Assembly (NCBI RefSeq): GCF_009848505.1
Contig: NZ_WWDL01000011.1
Coordinates: 62,001 to 126,000 of the forward strand
DNA length: 64,000 nucleotides
DNA from: Muricoccus harenae
GTDB lineage: Bacteria; Pseudomonadota; Alphaproteobacteria; Acetobacterales; Acetobacteraceae
Direction: 5' to 3'
Shown here: one piece after another, positions 1-8,230 of the stretch
How positions within the stretch are numbered: position 1 is the stretch's first letter
Layout of the letters: every line of letters starts with the position of its first letter
Made by a program: the position numbers and the translations under genes
The notes under the pieces: generated by a model
Databases searched by the model: none
The model's input: the letters and a program-made list of their open reading frames with translations, nothing else
What the model was told of the DNA's origin: nothing

Positions 1-8
1 CGACTACC

Positions 9-467
9 GTGCCACTCAACGTCAACGGACGCGCAACCACTGTCGAGGTCGATGATCCCGACATGCCGCTGCTCTATGCCCTCCGGGAGAACCTCGGGCT
101 GCATGGCCCCCGCTTCGGCTGCGGCCTCGGCCAGTGCGGCACCTGCACCGTCCACATCAATGGCGAGGCGGCACGCTCCTGCATCACGCCACTCTCCTCC
201 CTCAGCCCCGACCAGCGCGTCGTCACGCTCGAGGGGCTCGGCTCGCCCGAGAACCCGCACCGTGTCCAGCAGGCCTTCATCGACGAGCAGGCCGTCCAGT
301 GCGGCTACTGCATCAACGGCATGATCATGCAGGCAGCCGCCCTGCTGGCCCGGACGCCCAAGCCCAGCGAGGCGGAGATCCGCGACGCGCTGGCCAGCAA
401 CATCTGCCGCTGCGGCACCCATGCCCGCATCCTGCGCGCCGTGAAGCGCGCGTCCGGTACGGCATGA
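9..467 (+). CDS. (2Fe-2S)-binding small subunit of a molybdenum hydroxylase (isoquinoline 1-oxidoreductase alpha type)
   Basis: Electron-transfer subunit of a xanthine-dehydrogenase-family enzyme that hydroxylates N-heterocycles or aldehydes and passes electrons from the molybdopterin subunit encoded just downstream. The N-terminal plant-type 2Fe-2S domain has Cys38, Cys43, Cys46 and Cys58; the C-terminal four-helix 2Fe-2S domain has Cys98, Cys101, Cys133 and Cys135. The 152-residue length is normal for IorA-like proteins. The GTG at position 9 is the first start codon available, but the frame stays open to the window edge, so the true N-terminus may lie a few residues upstream. The gene for the large subunit begins 16 bases after the stop. 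The physiological substrate cannot be told from sequence. Confidence 0.93.
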   Translation: MPLNVNGRATTVEVDDPDMPLLYALRENLGLHGPRFGCGLGQCGTCTVHINGEAARSCITPLSSLSPDQRVVTLEGLGSPENPHRVQQAFIDEQAVQCGYCINGMIMQAAALLARTPKPSEAEIRDALASNICRCGTHARILRAVKRASGTA

Positions 468-483
468 GCGGGGAGACGAGATC

Positions 484-2730
484 ATGATCACCGCCACGGC
501 CACGCGCCGCTCCTTCCTCGGGACGGGCGGCTCGCTCGTCATCGGCTTCGCCCTCAGCGGGCGAGCCCTCGCCCAGCAGGGCGCCGCCCCCGCCGGCCCC
601 TCCCGTCCGGCCGGTGGCCCGGCCGTCACCAAGAGCGTCGCGCTCGATGACGTGGACGGCTTCCTCGCCATCGGCGCGGACGGCAAGGTCACGCTCTTCT
701 CCGGCAAGGTCGATCTCGGCACCGGCGTGCGGACCGCCCTGACCCAGATGGCGGCGGAGGAGCTGGACGTCCCGGTGGAGCGCATCACCTTCGTCCAGGG
801 CGACACCGCCCTGACGCCGGATCAGGGCCCCACCTATGGCAGCCTTTCGATCCAGGTCGGCGGCATCCAGATCCGCCAGGCCGCCGCCACCGCCCGCAAG
901 CAGCTGCTCGAAACGGCCGCGCAGCGACTCGGCGTGCCGGCTGCGGAGCTCGTCGTGGAGGACGGCACCGTGCGCCGCCGCTCCGGCGGCCCGGGCCTCG
1001 GCTATGGCGAGCTGATTGGCGACCGCAACTTCTCCCTGAAGGTCGACAAGGACGTCACCACCAAGGATCCCGCCAGCTTCCGGGTTGTCGGACAGTCCGT
1101 CCCGCGGCTGGACATCCCAGAGAAGACAACGGGCCGCTTCACCTACATGCACGACTTCAGGGTCGATGGCATGCTGCACGGCCGGGTGGTGCGCCCGCCC
1201 GCGCTACAGGCCCAGCTCCGGGAGGTGGACGAATCCTCCGTCCGCAACATCCCCGGCTTCGTGAAGCTGGTGCGCGAGGGCAACTTCCTCGGCGTGATCG
1301 CGCGCACCGAATGGGGCGCGATCCGTGCGGCGCAGGAGCTGAAGGCCACTTGGTCCGACTGGCAGGGTCTGCCGGAGCAAAGCAAGCTCTGGGAGCATGT
1401 CCGCGCGACGAAGGTGACGAAGGACGACGTCACCAGCAATGTGGGCAACACGAAGGATGCAATGGGCGGCGGCGCCAAGCGCCTTTCCGCCACCTATGAC
1501 TTTGCCATCCACACCCATGGCTCGCTCGGCCCCTCCTGCGCCGTGGCCGAGATCCGCGACGGCAAGCTGACCTGCTGGAGCGCGTCCCAGATGACGCACA
1601 ATCTGCGCAAGCAGATCGCGGCCATGATGCGCATGCCCGAGGAGCAGGTGCGCTGCATCTATCTGGAGGGTTCCGGCTGCTATGGCCGCAACGGGCATGA
1701 GGATGCGGCCGGCGACGCCGCGCTGCTCACCCGCGCGATGGATGGCCGCCCGGTGCGCGTGCAGTGGGCGCGCCAGGACGAGCATGGCTGGGACCCCAAG
1801 GGCCCGCCGACGCTGATCGACCTGCGCGCCGCCCTCGACGCGCAGGGCAACATCATCGCCTGGGAATCCGAGTTCTTCATCCCCCAGGGTGCCGCCGGCA
1901 ATGTCGCGCTGGTTCCGGCGGAGCTGGCCGGGCTGCCGCATGAGGAGTCCATGGCGCCGGGCAACATCATCCAGAACTCCGCCCTGCCCTATGCCGTGCC
2001 CAACATCAACACGGTCTGCCACCGGCTCGAGAACACGCTGTTCAAGCCCAGCTGGATCCGCACGCCGGGGCGAATGCAGAACACCTATGCCAACGAGTCC
2101 TTCCTGGACGAACTGGCCGCCGCCGCCGGCGTCGACCCGCTCGATTTCCGCCTGCGCCACCTGAAGGACGAGCGCGGGGTGGAGCTGCTGCGCAGGCTCG
2201 CAGTGCTGTCCCGCTGGGAGAGCCGCCCCTCCCCGCAACGCAACACCACCGGCAATGTCGCGAAGGGCCGCGGCGTCAGCTACGTGAAGTACGAGCTGAA
2301 CCGTACCTATGTCGGCGCCGTCGCCGAGGTGGAGGTGAACCGCGACAGCGGCGAAATCCGCGTGACGCGCTTCTCCGTCGTCCATGACTGCGGCCAGGTC
2401 ATCAACCCCGACGGCGTGCGCAACCAGGTGGAGGGCAATGTCCTGCACACCATCAGCCGCACGCTGAAGGAGGAGCTGACCTGGGACCGCTCCATGGTGA
2501 CGAGCCTGGACTGGGGCACCTATCCCGTCATCACCTTCCCCGAAGTACCGGTGATTGACATCGACCTGCTCGACCGGCCGGGGGAGAAGCCCTGGGGCGC
2601 GGGCGAGCCCTCCGCGGCGGTGATTCCCTCGGCCATCTCGAATGCGGTCTTCGATGCGACGGGCGTGCGCCTGCGCTCCGTGCCCTTCACCCCGCCCAGG
2701 GTGAAGGCCGCCATGCAGCAGGCGACCTGA
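484..2730 (+). CDS. Molybdopterin-binding large subunit of a molybdenum hydroxylase (isoquinoline 1-oxidoreductase beta type)
   Basis: Catalytic subunit of the two-subunit hydroxylase that begins upstream. Residues 8-13 (RRSFLG) followed by a hydrophobic stretch and an ALAQ cleavage region form a twin-arginine signal, so the folded cofactor-loaded enzyme is probably exported. The 748-residue length and duplicated aldehyde-dehydrogenase-type molybdopterin domains match IorB-like proteins. The conserved GAGEP motif near the C-terminus carries Glu708, the expected catalytic glutamate. The start has a purine-rich GGGGAGACGAG stretch just upstream. No cytochrome c or cofactor-sulfuration gene follows, so the electron acceptor may be encoded elsewhere. 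Family is certain; substrate is unknown. Confidence 0.94.
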   Translation: MITATATRRSFLGTGGSLVIGFALSGRALAQQGAAPAGPSRPAGGPAVTKSVALDDVDGFLAIGADGKVTLFSGKVDLGTGVRTALTQMAAEELDVPVERITFVQGDTALTPDQGPTYGSLSIQVGGIQIRQAAATARKQLLETAAQRLGVPAAELVVEDGTVRRRSGGPGLGYGELIGDRNFSLKVDKDVTTKDPASFRVVGQSVPRLDIPEKTTGRFTYMHDFRVDGMLHGRVVRPPALQAQLREVDESSVRNIPGFVKLVREGNFLGVIARTEWGAIRAAQELKATWSDWQGLPEQSKLWEHVRATKVTKDDVTSNVGNTKDAMGGGAKRLSATYDFAIHTHGSLGPSCAVAEIRDGKLTCWSASQMTHNLRKQIAAMMRMPEEQVRCIYLEGSGCYGRNGHEDAAGDAALLTRAMDGRPVRVQWARQDEHGWDPKGPPTLIDLRAALDAQGNIIAWESEFFIPQGAAGNVALVPAELAGLPHEESMAPGNIIQNSALPYAVPNINTVCHRLENTLFKPSWIRTPGRMQNTYANESFLDELAAAAGVDPLDFRLRHLKDERGVELLRRLAVLSRWESRPSPQRNTTGNVAKGRGVSYVKYELNRTYVGAVAEVEVNRDSGEIRVTRFSVVHDCGQVINPDGVRNQVEGNVLHTISRTLKEELTWDRSMVTSLDWGTYPVITFPEVPVIDIDLLDRPGEKPWGAGEPSAAVIPSAISNAVFDATGVRLRSVPFTPPRVKAAMQQAT

Positions 2731-2740
2731 GGCCAAGGAA

Positions 2741-2768
2741 ATGGCGGCACCCGGAAGGGTGCCGCCAT
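2741..2768 (+). terminator. Perfect 12-bp stem-loop between convergent genes
   Basis: ATGGCGGCACCC (2741-2752) and its exact reverse complement (2757-2768) flank a GGAA tetraloop. The hairpin begins 10 bases after the stop of the molybdenum hydroxylase gene and lies between it and a convergent gene, so it can serve both strands. There is no T-tract, so it may act with Rho or as an RNA-stabilising 3' end. Confidence 0.7.
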
Positions 2769-2818
2769 GACGTGCCAGCTTCACGCTTCCGGGCTATCCC
2801 GCCCTACGGCGATCCGCT

Positions 2819-3487
2819 CTACCGGATGGTGGCCGGCGCGACGGCAGGGCCCTGCCCGGGTGCCGGCGTCATTGCCGCCGTATCAGGATCCCGCAGATCC
2901 CCCTGCGGCGGGCCGAGGCGCAGTTCCCGAGCATCCTCCGGCACCTGCCCGGACTGGATCCCGCGCATCCCCTCCGTCATCGCCTCGCGCGCCTGGGTCA
3001 CGGTCTTCTGGCCGCGGATGATGTCATGGGCCAGATTCAGCGCCAGGATATTGGTCGCCTCGCGATCGCAATGCGCGACCAGCTCCCCCCGCGTCCGATC
3101 CGGCACCACGCTGCCGTTGAAGGTCGCCAGCGCCTCGAAGAAGTTGAGCGGCACCCGGTAGGGAACCGCCTGCTCCAGCACGTCCAGGTGCTTCGCGGGG
3201 AAGTCATGCTCGACACCCGTCTTGTAGACCACCGTGCGGGTCCAGGGGCGGTTGGCCTGCCAAGTGAGCTGCGTGGCCGTGGCCTCCTGGGGAGGGCCGT
3301 ATTTGCCCAGCATCTCCTCGGCGGCCGCCTTGGCCTCCCGCGGCCAGTCCTTGATCAGCGCCGAGACGGCCGCCCGGTCAGGCTGGGCCTGGGCTCCGGC
3401 GCCGCTCAGCACCCCTGCCCCGGCCATCGCTCCGGCCTGAAGCAGCATCCGGCGGCCGATGCCCCGGCTGGGGCGGCGGTTGCCCAT
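2819..3487 (-). CDS. Exported protein of unknown function
   Basis: I do not recognise the family. The predicted 222-residue product starts MGNRRPSRGIGRRMLLQAG, a basic region with twin arginines followed by a hydrophobic Ala/Gly-rich stretch ending in AQAQ, so it is probably secreted to the periplasm. The mature part is soluble and mostly helical, with conserved-looking tryptophans and a His-Asp-Arg-Glu stretch but no metal or nucleotide motif. The frame is open further upstream to 3706, but the ATG at 3487 has a GGAGG eight bases before it and directly precedes the signal peptide, so I take this start. It is convergent with the molybdenum hydroxylase and seems to be transcribed alone. Confidence 0.75.
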   Translation of the reverse strand: MGNRRPSRGIGRRMLLQAGAMAGAGVLSGAGAQAQPDRAAVSALIKDWPREAKAAAEEMLGKYGPPQEATATQLTWQANRPWTRTVVYKTGVEHDFPAKHLDVLEQAVPYRVPLNFFEALATFNGSVVPDRTRGELVAHCDREATNILALNLAHDIIRGQKTVTQAREAMTEGMRGIQSGQVPEDARELRLGPPQGDLRDPDTAAMTPAPGQGPAVAPATIR

Positions 3488-3835
3488 GCGCAGCCTCCAT
3501 GTTTCGTCGTGTTCCGTTGAACGGCAGCCGCCGAAGTGGGTTGCACCGCCCCTTCTCAGTTCCACGGGCGCCGGCGCCCGCCCGAGGCGCATCCCAGCCG
3601 CGGCGTTCCGGCACCGCTGGGATGTCTCGCTCCAGCCGAAACCGGTGCTCACGCATGCAGTTTTCGTAGGCCGCCCCGCAGTTGAGTCGCTGGCGAAAGA
3701 GCGCAATCAGGAGTAGCAGATGCATGAGTTACTCCGACGACCCTTCTTGCGGGAAGACGCCCCCAGGCCATTCGGCCGCCGGGCCGGTAGCGTCCCGGCG
3801 CAGCAGCAGGCGGAGCTCCGTCGAATCAGTGGGCC
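3488..3835. other. 348-bp intergenic stretch without a gene
   Basis: Divergent promoter region between the exported protein gene (minus) and the broken wspA-type gene (plus). I see no ORF with coding character, no RNA gene and no strong palindrome. A 7-bp inverted repeat (TCCCAGC/GCTGGGA) near 3592-3622 is too weak to call. Confidence 0.5.
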
Positions 3836-4683
3836 ATGCAGATTAGCACGATGAAGCAGACCTCCATCCGCCGGTTGATCATCGGCAGCTTTGCTGTGGT
3901 CCTCGCCACCATGCTCGCCATGGGCATCATCGCCTACCTGCGGATCGGGGAGATCAAGCAGCAAGCCCGTCTGGTGGAGACCGACACGACGGCCAACCTG
4001 CATTCCGCCGCGGAACTGGCCATCGCATGGGGCCAGCGATATTCGCTGCTGCAGTCCCATATCCTGCTGGAAGGCCAGGATTCCTTGCGGTCGGTCGAGG
4101 AGCGCCTCCAGGCCGGCCAGGCCACGATCCAGCGCCTCTCGAAGCTGCAGGAGGCGGGACATCAAGACGTGACGGACGGGGCCACCTTGCCGAGTTGAAG
4201 GCCCTGGACGAGCCCTACCGGAACGCCGAGGCCGAGGTGCTGCGGCTGAGCCGGGCCGACAGGGATGCCGAGGCGCGCGCCATCCTCCAGACCCGGCTGA
4301 TCCCCGCCTATGAACATCTCCAGGCCGGGCTGCTTGGATGGGTGGAGTACAACAGGACCCAGGCCAATGAGGCGACGCACCTCATCACGGAATTGGGCAG
4401 CTCGGCACAGATCGGCATGGCGGTGAGCCTGGCCGTGGCGGTGCTGCTCGCCATCGGTTGCGGCACCTTCCTGCTACGCGCCATCACCGTCCCGCTCGGC
4501 CGGCTCCTCGCCGCGGCGAACCAGATGCGGGAAGGCGACTTCAGCCAGCGGGTTACGGTGGACCGACAGGACGAGTTCGGCGTCCTCGCCTCGGCCTTCA
4601 ACCGCATGACCGAGGACCTGACGGCGCTGATCGGGCAGGTCCAGCGCTCCAGCATCCAGGTCAGCACCTCCATCACCGAAACC
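3836..4683 (+). pseudogene. Broken methyl-accepting chemotaxis receptor, WspA type (frameshift and loss of the signalling domain)
   Basis: The N-terminus has a transmembrane helix at residues 13-33 and a four-helix-bundle sensor segment. That frame ends at a TGA at 4196-4198. The next receptor segment (AELKALDEPYRNAEAEV and onward) continues in a different frame from about 4180, so roughly one base has been lost near 4160-4185. The second frame carries the second membrane helix (about 4410-4475) and a HAMP domain, then stops matching a receptor at about 4680. The whole cytoplasmic methylation and kinase-control domain is missing. In an intact Wsp system this receptor senses surface contact and drives WspE. 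As written it cannot signal to a kinase. Confidence 0.85.
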
Positions 4684-4805
4684 CAGCCACGGTTGCCCGG
4701 GCGGCGGGCGGCTATACGCGCGAGGTGCTGCCCTGGCAGGGACGCATGGTTGGCTGCCTGGAGCCCGACCTCCTGCTCGACAGCCTGAACCGCAACGTCG
4801 CATGA
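4684..4805 (+). pseudogene. C-terminal tail of a CheW-like adaptor (WspD type)
   Basis: Read from about 4684, in a different frame from the preceding receptor, the sequence encodes VARAAGGYTREVLPWQGR and then a cysteine-leucine-aspartate-rich tail ending at TGA 4803-4805. This resembles the last 35-40 residues of WspD/CheW adaptors, which lie directly upstream of the CheA-type kinase in Wsp operons. The rest of the adaptor is absent. The direct receptor-to-adaptor junction at about 4680 implies one deletion that removed the receptor signalling domain, any wspB and wspC (CheR) genes and most of wspD. Identification rests on short similarity plus gene position. Confidence 0.7.
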
Positions 4806-4815
4806 GCAAGGCTGC

Positions 4816-7167
4816 ATGAGCACCGGCGAGGATTACAGCCAGTTCTCGCTGCTCGACCTGTTCCGGCTCGAGGCGGAGACGCATACCCAGGCGCTGACCG
4901 CCAGCCTGCTAGCGCTGGAACGCGACCCCACCGCCGAGCAGAGCCTGGAAGCTTCCATGCGGGCAGCCCATTCGCTCAAGGGCGCGGCCCGGCTCATCGA
5001 GCTGATGCCCGCGGTCGACATCGCCCATGCGATGGAGGAGATCTTCGTCGCCGCGCAACGCGGACGGCTGATTCTGCGCCGCGAACAGATCGACCTGCTG
5101 CTCCGCGGCGTCGACATGCTGGCCGCGATCGCCCGCGACAGCTCGGAGCCGCAGGCGGCGGGAGATGCCGACCGGGCGGAGGCGGATGCCCTTCTCGCCG
5201 CCCTCGGCCAGGCGACCGCCGCGCCACAGGTGGCGATTCCCGCGCCCATCCCACCGCCACCGATCCCACCCGCGCAGGAAGCGGCAGCGCCCGAGTTTTC
5301 AGCACCCGAGCCAACGGCACCTGACCCGCCGCCCTCCCCGCCGAGAGCGGCACCTGCGCACGATCCTGCTCCGCAGCCTGCCCGTCCCCCTCGCCAATCC
5401 GCGCAAGAAGGCAGCGAGGCCGCCGACCGCGTGCTGCGCATCACCGCCGACAGCCTCAGCCGCCTGCTTGGCCTGACTGGTGAGTCGCTGATGGAGGCGC
5501 GCCGCCTGCGGCCCTTCGGCGACAGGCTGATGCGTCTGCGCCGCCTCCATTTCGACGCCATCCGCGCCTTCGACGGGTTGCGGGACGCGCTGCCGCCCGA
5601 GGCCGGCGGCGAGGCGCTGCAATTCGCCCTGGGCGAAGCGCGCCAGCGGCTCGCGGATTGCCAGCACTACTTGGCCGAGCAACTGGCCGAATTCGAGACC
5701 TATGACCGCCGGGCCGTGCAGCTCGCGCACCGCCTCTATGACGAGGCCCTGGCCAGCCGGATGCGCCCCTTCGAGGATGGCGTCCGCCGCTACGCCCGCC
5801 GCGTCCGCGACCTGGGGCGTGAACTGGGGAAGCAGGTCCGGCTGGAGATCCTGGGCGGCGCCACCCCCGTGGACCGCGACATCCTGGAACAGCTCGATGC
5901 GCCGATCGGGCATCTCCTGCGAAACGCCATCGACCATGGCATCGAGCCGCCGGTGGAGCGCGTGGCGGCGGGCAAGCCCGCGGAGGGTGTGATCCGGCTG
6001 GAGGCCCGCCACCATGCCGGGCTGTTGCAGATCATCGTCGCCGATGACGGCCATGGCATCGACCTGGAGCGGCTCCGCGCCGCCATCCTCGCGCGTGGCC
6101 TCGCCAGCGCGGAGACGGTCAGCCAGCTGAGCGAGGCGGAACTGCTGGAATTTCTGTTTCTGCCTGGCTTCAGCCTCAAGCTCTCCGTCACGGCCATCTC
6201 GGGCCGCGGCGTCGGGCTGGACGCGGTGCAGGCCTCGGCGAGGCAGGTGCGCGGCATCGTCCGCGCCGCCACCGAGGCGGGGCAGGGCGCACGCTTTCAG
6301 TTCGAACTGCCGCTGAGTCTTTCCGTCGTCCGCGCCCTGCTCGTGGAAATCAGCGGCGAGCCCTATGCCTTGCCGCTAGCTAGCATCCAGCGTGCCCTGA
6401 AGCTGCCCCGGTCCGCCATCGAGATGCTTGAGGGGCAGCAGCATTTCAGCCTCGAGGACCGCCAGATCGGCCTTGTCGGGGCGCATCACCTCCTCGGCAG
6501 CGCGGAGGCCGCCATCGCCAGGGAGGAGCTTTCCGTTGTCATCATCGGGGATCAGCGGAACAGCTACGGCCTGGCCGTGGACCTCCTTCTGGCGCAGCGG
6601 GACCTCGTGGTGCGGCCGCTCGACCCCCGCCTCGGGAAGGTCCCGGGGATCAGCGCGGCCGCGCTGATGGAGGACGGATCGCCCGTGCTGATCCTGGACG
6701 TGGATGACCTGCTCCGCGGCGTGGAGAAGCTCACCGCCACCGGCCGGCTCGGCAAGGTCGGTGCGGCCGCGCCGGATGCAGGCAAGCGGCGGCGTCGCGT
6801 GCTGGTCGTGGACGACTCCCTCACGATCCGGGAGCTGGAGCGCAAGCTGCTCAGCCAGCACGGCTACGAAGTCGAAGTCGCGACCGATGGCATGGATGGC
6901 TGGAACGCCGCGCGCGCCGGCCATTTCGACCTGATTGTCACCGACGTGGACATGCCCCGGATGGACGGGATCGAGCTGGTCACCCTCATCCGCAAGGATC
7001 CACATCTGCGCGCGGTGCCGGTGATGATCGTCTCCTACAAGGACCGCGAGGAGGACCGCCGCCGCGGGCTGGAGGCAGGTGCCGACTACTATCTCACCAA
7101 GGGCAGCTTCCATGACGAGGCCCTGGTCCATGCCGTCGTCGATCTCATCGGCGAAGCGGAAGCATAG
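4816..7167 (+). CDS. wspE: Hybrid chemotaxis histidine kinase with receiver domain, WspE type
   Basis: CheA-family kinase that phosphorylates response regulators in the Wsp surface-sensing pathway. Domain order: N-terminal HPt domain with phospho-acceptor His52 in AHSLKGAA; a long Pro/Ala linker (about 135-205); the dimerisation and ATPase region with N-box HLLRNAIDHG, G-box DDGHG and a second box GRGVGLDAV; a CheW-like domain (about 505-640); and a C-terminal receiver domain with phospho-acceptor Asp710 in TDVDMPRMDG. All catalytic motifs are intact and the 783-residue length is normal. The ATG follows the adaptor fragment by 10 bases. The receptor, adaptor and methyltransferase genes that should control it are ruined or absent, so how it is switched is unclear. 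Confidence 0.92.
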   Translation: MSTGEDYSQFSLLDLFRLEAETHTQALTASLLALERDPTAEQSLEASMRAAHSLKGAARLIELMPAVDIAHAMEEIFVAAQRGRLILRREQIDLLLRGVDMLAAIARDSSEPQAAGDADRAEADALLAALGQATAAPQVAIPAPIPPPPIPPAQEAAAPEFSAPEPTAPDPPPSPPRAAPAHDPAPQPARPPRQSAQEGSEAADRVLRITADSLSRLLGLTGESLMEARRLRPFGDRLMRLRRLHFDAIRAFDGLRDALPPEAGGEALQFALGEARQRLADCQHYLAEQLAEFETYDRRAVQLAHRLYDEALASRMRPFEDGVRRYARRVRDLGRELGKQVRLEILGGATPVDRDILEQLDAPIGHLLRNAIDHGIEPPVERVAAGKPAEGVIRLEARHHAGLLQIIVADDGHGIDLERLRAAILARGLASAETVSQLSEAELLEFLFLPGFSLKLSVTAISGRGVGLDAVQASARQVRGIVRAATEAGQGARFQFELPLSLSVVRALLVEISGEPYALPLASIQRALKLPRSAIEMLEGQQHFSLEDRQIGLVGAHHLLGSAEAAIAREELSVVIIGDQRNSYGLAVDLLLAQRDLVVRPLDPRLGKVPGISAAALMEDGSPVLILDVDDLLRGVEKLTATGRLGKVGAAAPDAGKRRRRVLVVDDSLTIRELERKLLSQHGYEVEVATDGMDGWNAARAGHFDLIVTDVDMPRMDGIELVTLIRKDPHLRAVPVMIVSYKDREEDRRRGLEAGADYYLTKGSFHDEALVHAVVDLIGEAEA

Positions 7168-7198
7168 CGGGCGGCGAAGGGGGAGCGGGGATGGCAGG

Positions 7199-7540
7199 AT
7201 GCGGATAGGGATCGTCCACGACATGCCGACAGCGACGGAGATCCTGCGCCAGGTCGTGTCGATGACGCCGGAGCACCGGGTGGCCTGGACGGCCAGCACG
7301 GGCGCCGAAGCCATTGCGCTGTGCCGCAGCGACCTGCCCGACCTGGTGCTGATGGACCTCATGATGCCCGGCATGGACGGCGTCGAGGCCACGCGCCGGA
7401 TCATGGCCGAAACCTCCTGCCCCATCCTGCTGGTCACCGGCAGCGTGGATGCGAACGCGTCCCGCGTCTTCGACGCGATGGGACACGGCGCGCTGGATGC
7501 AGTCGACCTGCCCAATTTCGGCGGCGGGGACGCGCGCTAA
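7199..7540 (+). CDS. Receiver-domain half of a split CheB-type methylesterase (WspF)
   Basis: The 113-residue product is a CheY-like receiver with Asp8, phospho-acceptor Asp53 in VLMDLMMPGMDG and the expected C-terminal helix. It ends at TAA 7538-7540. The downstream methylesterase domain is in exactly the same frame, so a single in-frame stop splits what should be one protein of about 335 residues. In the Wsp system WspF receives phosphate from WspE on this domain to activate the linked esterase. Separated from its effector, the domain could only act as a phosphate sink. The upstream ATG at 7199 is chosen because the protein then begins with the canonical first beta strand (MRIGIVHD). Confidence 0.8.
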   Translation: MRIGIVHDMPTATEILRQVVSMTPEHRVAWTASTGAEAIALCRSDLPDLVLMDLMMPGMDGVEATRRIMAETSCPILLVTGSVDANASRVFDAMGHGALDAVDLPNFGGGDAR

Positions 7541-7546
7541 GGCGCC

Positions 7547-8209
7547 ATGCCGCTGCTTCGCAAGATCACCGCTATCGGGCGGCTGATCGGGGACCGTGGC
7601 CCGGCGCCCCAGGCTGCTCTGCCCGCCAGCCGCTCGCTGCCGGCCCGCCATCCGCTCGTGGCGATCGGCGCCTCGACCGGGGGCCCGGCCGCCCTGGCCA
7701 CCTTGCTGCAAGGCCTGCCGCGGGACTTCCCGGCCGCCATCGTGATCATCCAGCATGTCGATGATCGCTTCGCTGCCGGCATGGCGGACTGGCTACGCGG
7801 ATATGCCACCATGCCCGTCCAGCTGGCCCGGGAGGATGACACCCCGTCCCCCGGCACCGTGCTTCTGGCGGCCAGCGACAACCATCTGACGCTGAAATCC
7901 GCCTCCCTGCTCGGCTATACCCGGGAGCCGCGTGACTATGCTTACCGGCCTTCGGTGGATGTGTTCTTCCACAGCGTCGCCCGGCTCTGGAAAGGCGATG
8001 CGGTCGGGGTGCTCCTGACCGGCATGGGCCGAGACGGCGCCCAGGGGCTGCAGGCCTTGCGCGCGAAGGGCTGCCACACCATTGCCCAGGACCGCGCGAC
8101 CAGCGCCGTCTACGGCATGCCAAAGGCTGCAGCCGAAATCGGCGCGGCCGTCGACATCCTGCCACTGCCCGGCATCGCGGCACGGCTCATCGGCGCCGTT
8201 GCCCGTTAA
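7547..8209 (+). CDS. Methylesterase-domain half of a split CheB-type protein (WspF)
   Basis: CheB catalytic domain that removes methyl groups from receptor glutamates. The catalytic triad is intact: Ser43 in GASTGGP, His70 in IIQHVD and Asp163 in GMGRDGA. The ATG at 7547 lies six bases after the stop of the receiver half, in the same frame, with only a weak AAGG ahead of it, so translation would depend on re-initiation or stop-codon read-through. In Pseudomonas, loss of WspF function leaves Wsp signalling constitutively on. Here the receptor substrate is itself destroyed, so the domain may have no remaining target. I judge the pair a recent pseudogene or sequencing artefact. Confidence 0.82.
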   Translation: MPLLRKITAIGRLIGDRGPAPQAALPASRSLPARHPLVAIGASTGGPAALATLLQGLPRDFPAAIVIIQHVDDRFAAGMADWLRGYATMPVQLAREDDTPSPGTVLLAASDNHLTLKSASLLGYTREPRDYAYRPSVDVFFHSVARLWKGDAVGVLLTGMGRDGAQGLQALRAKGCHTIAQDRATSAVYGMPKAAAEIGAAVDILPLPGIAARLIGAVAR

Positions 8210-8230
8210 GGCCCGGAAGGAAACCGCCCC

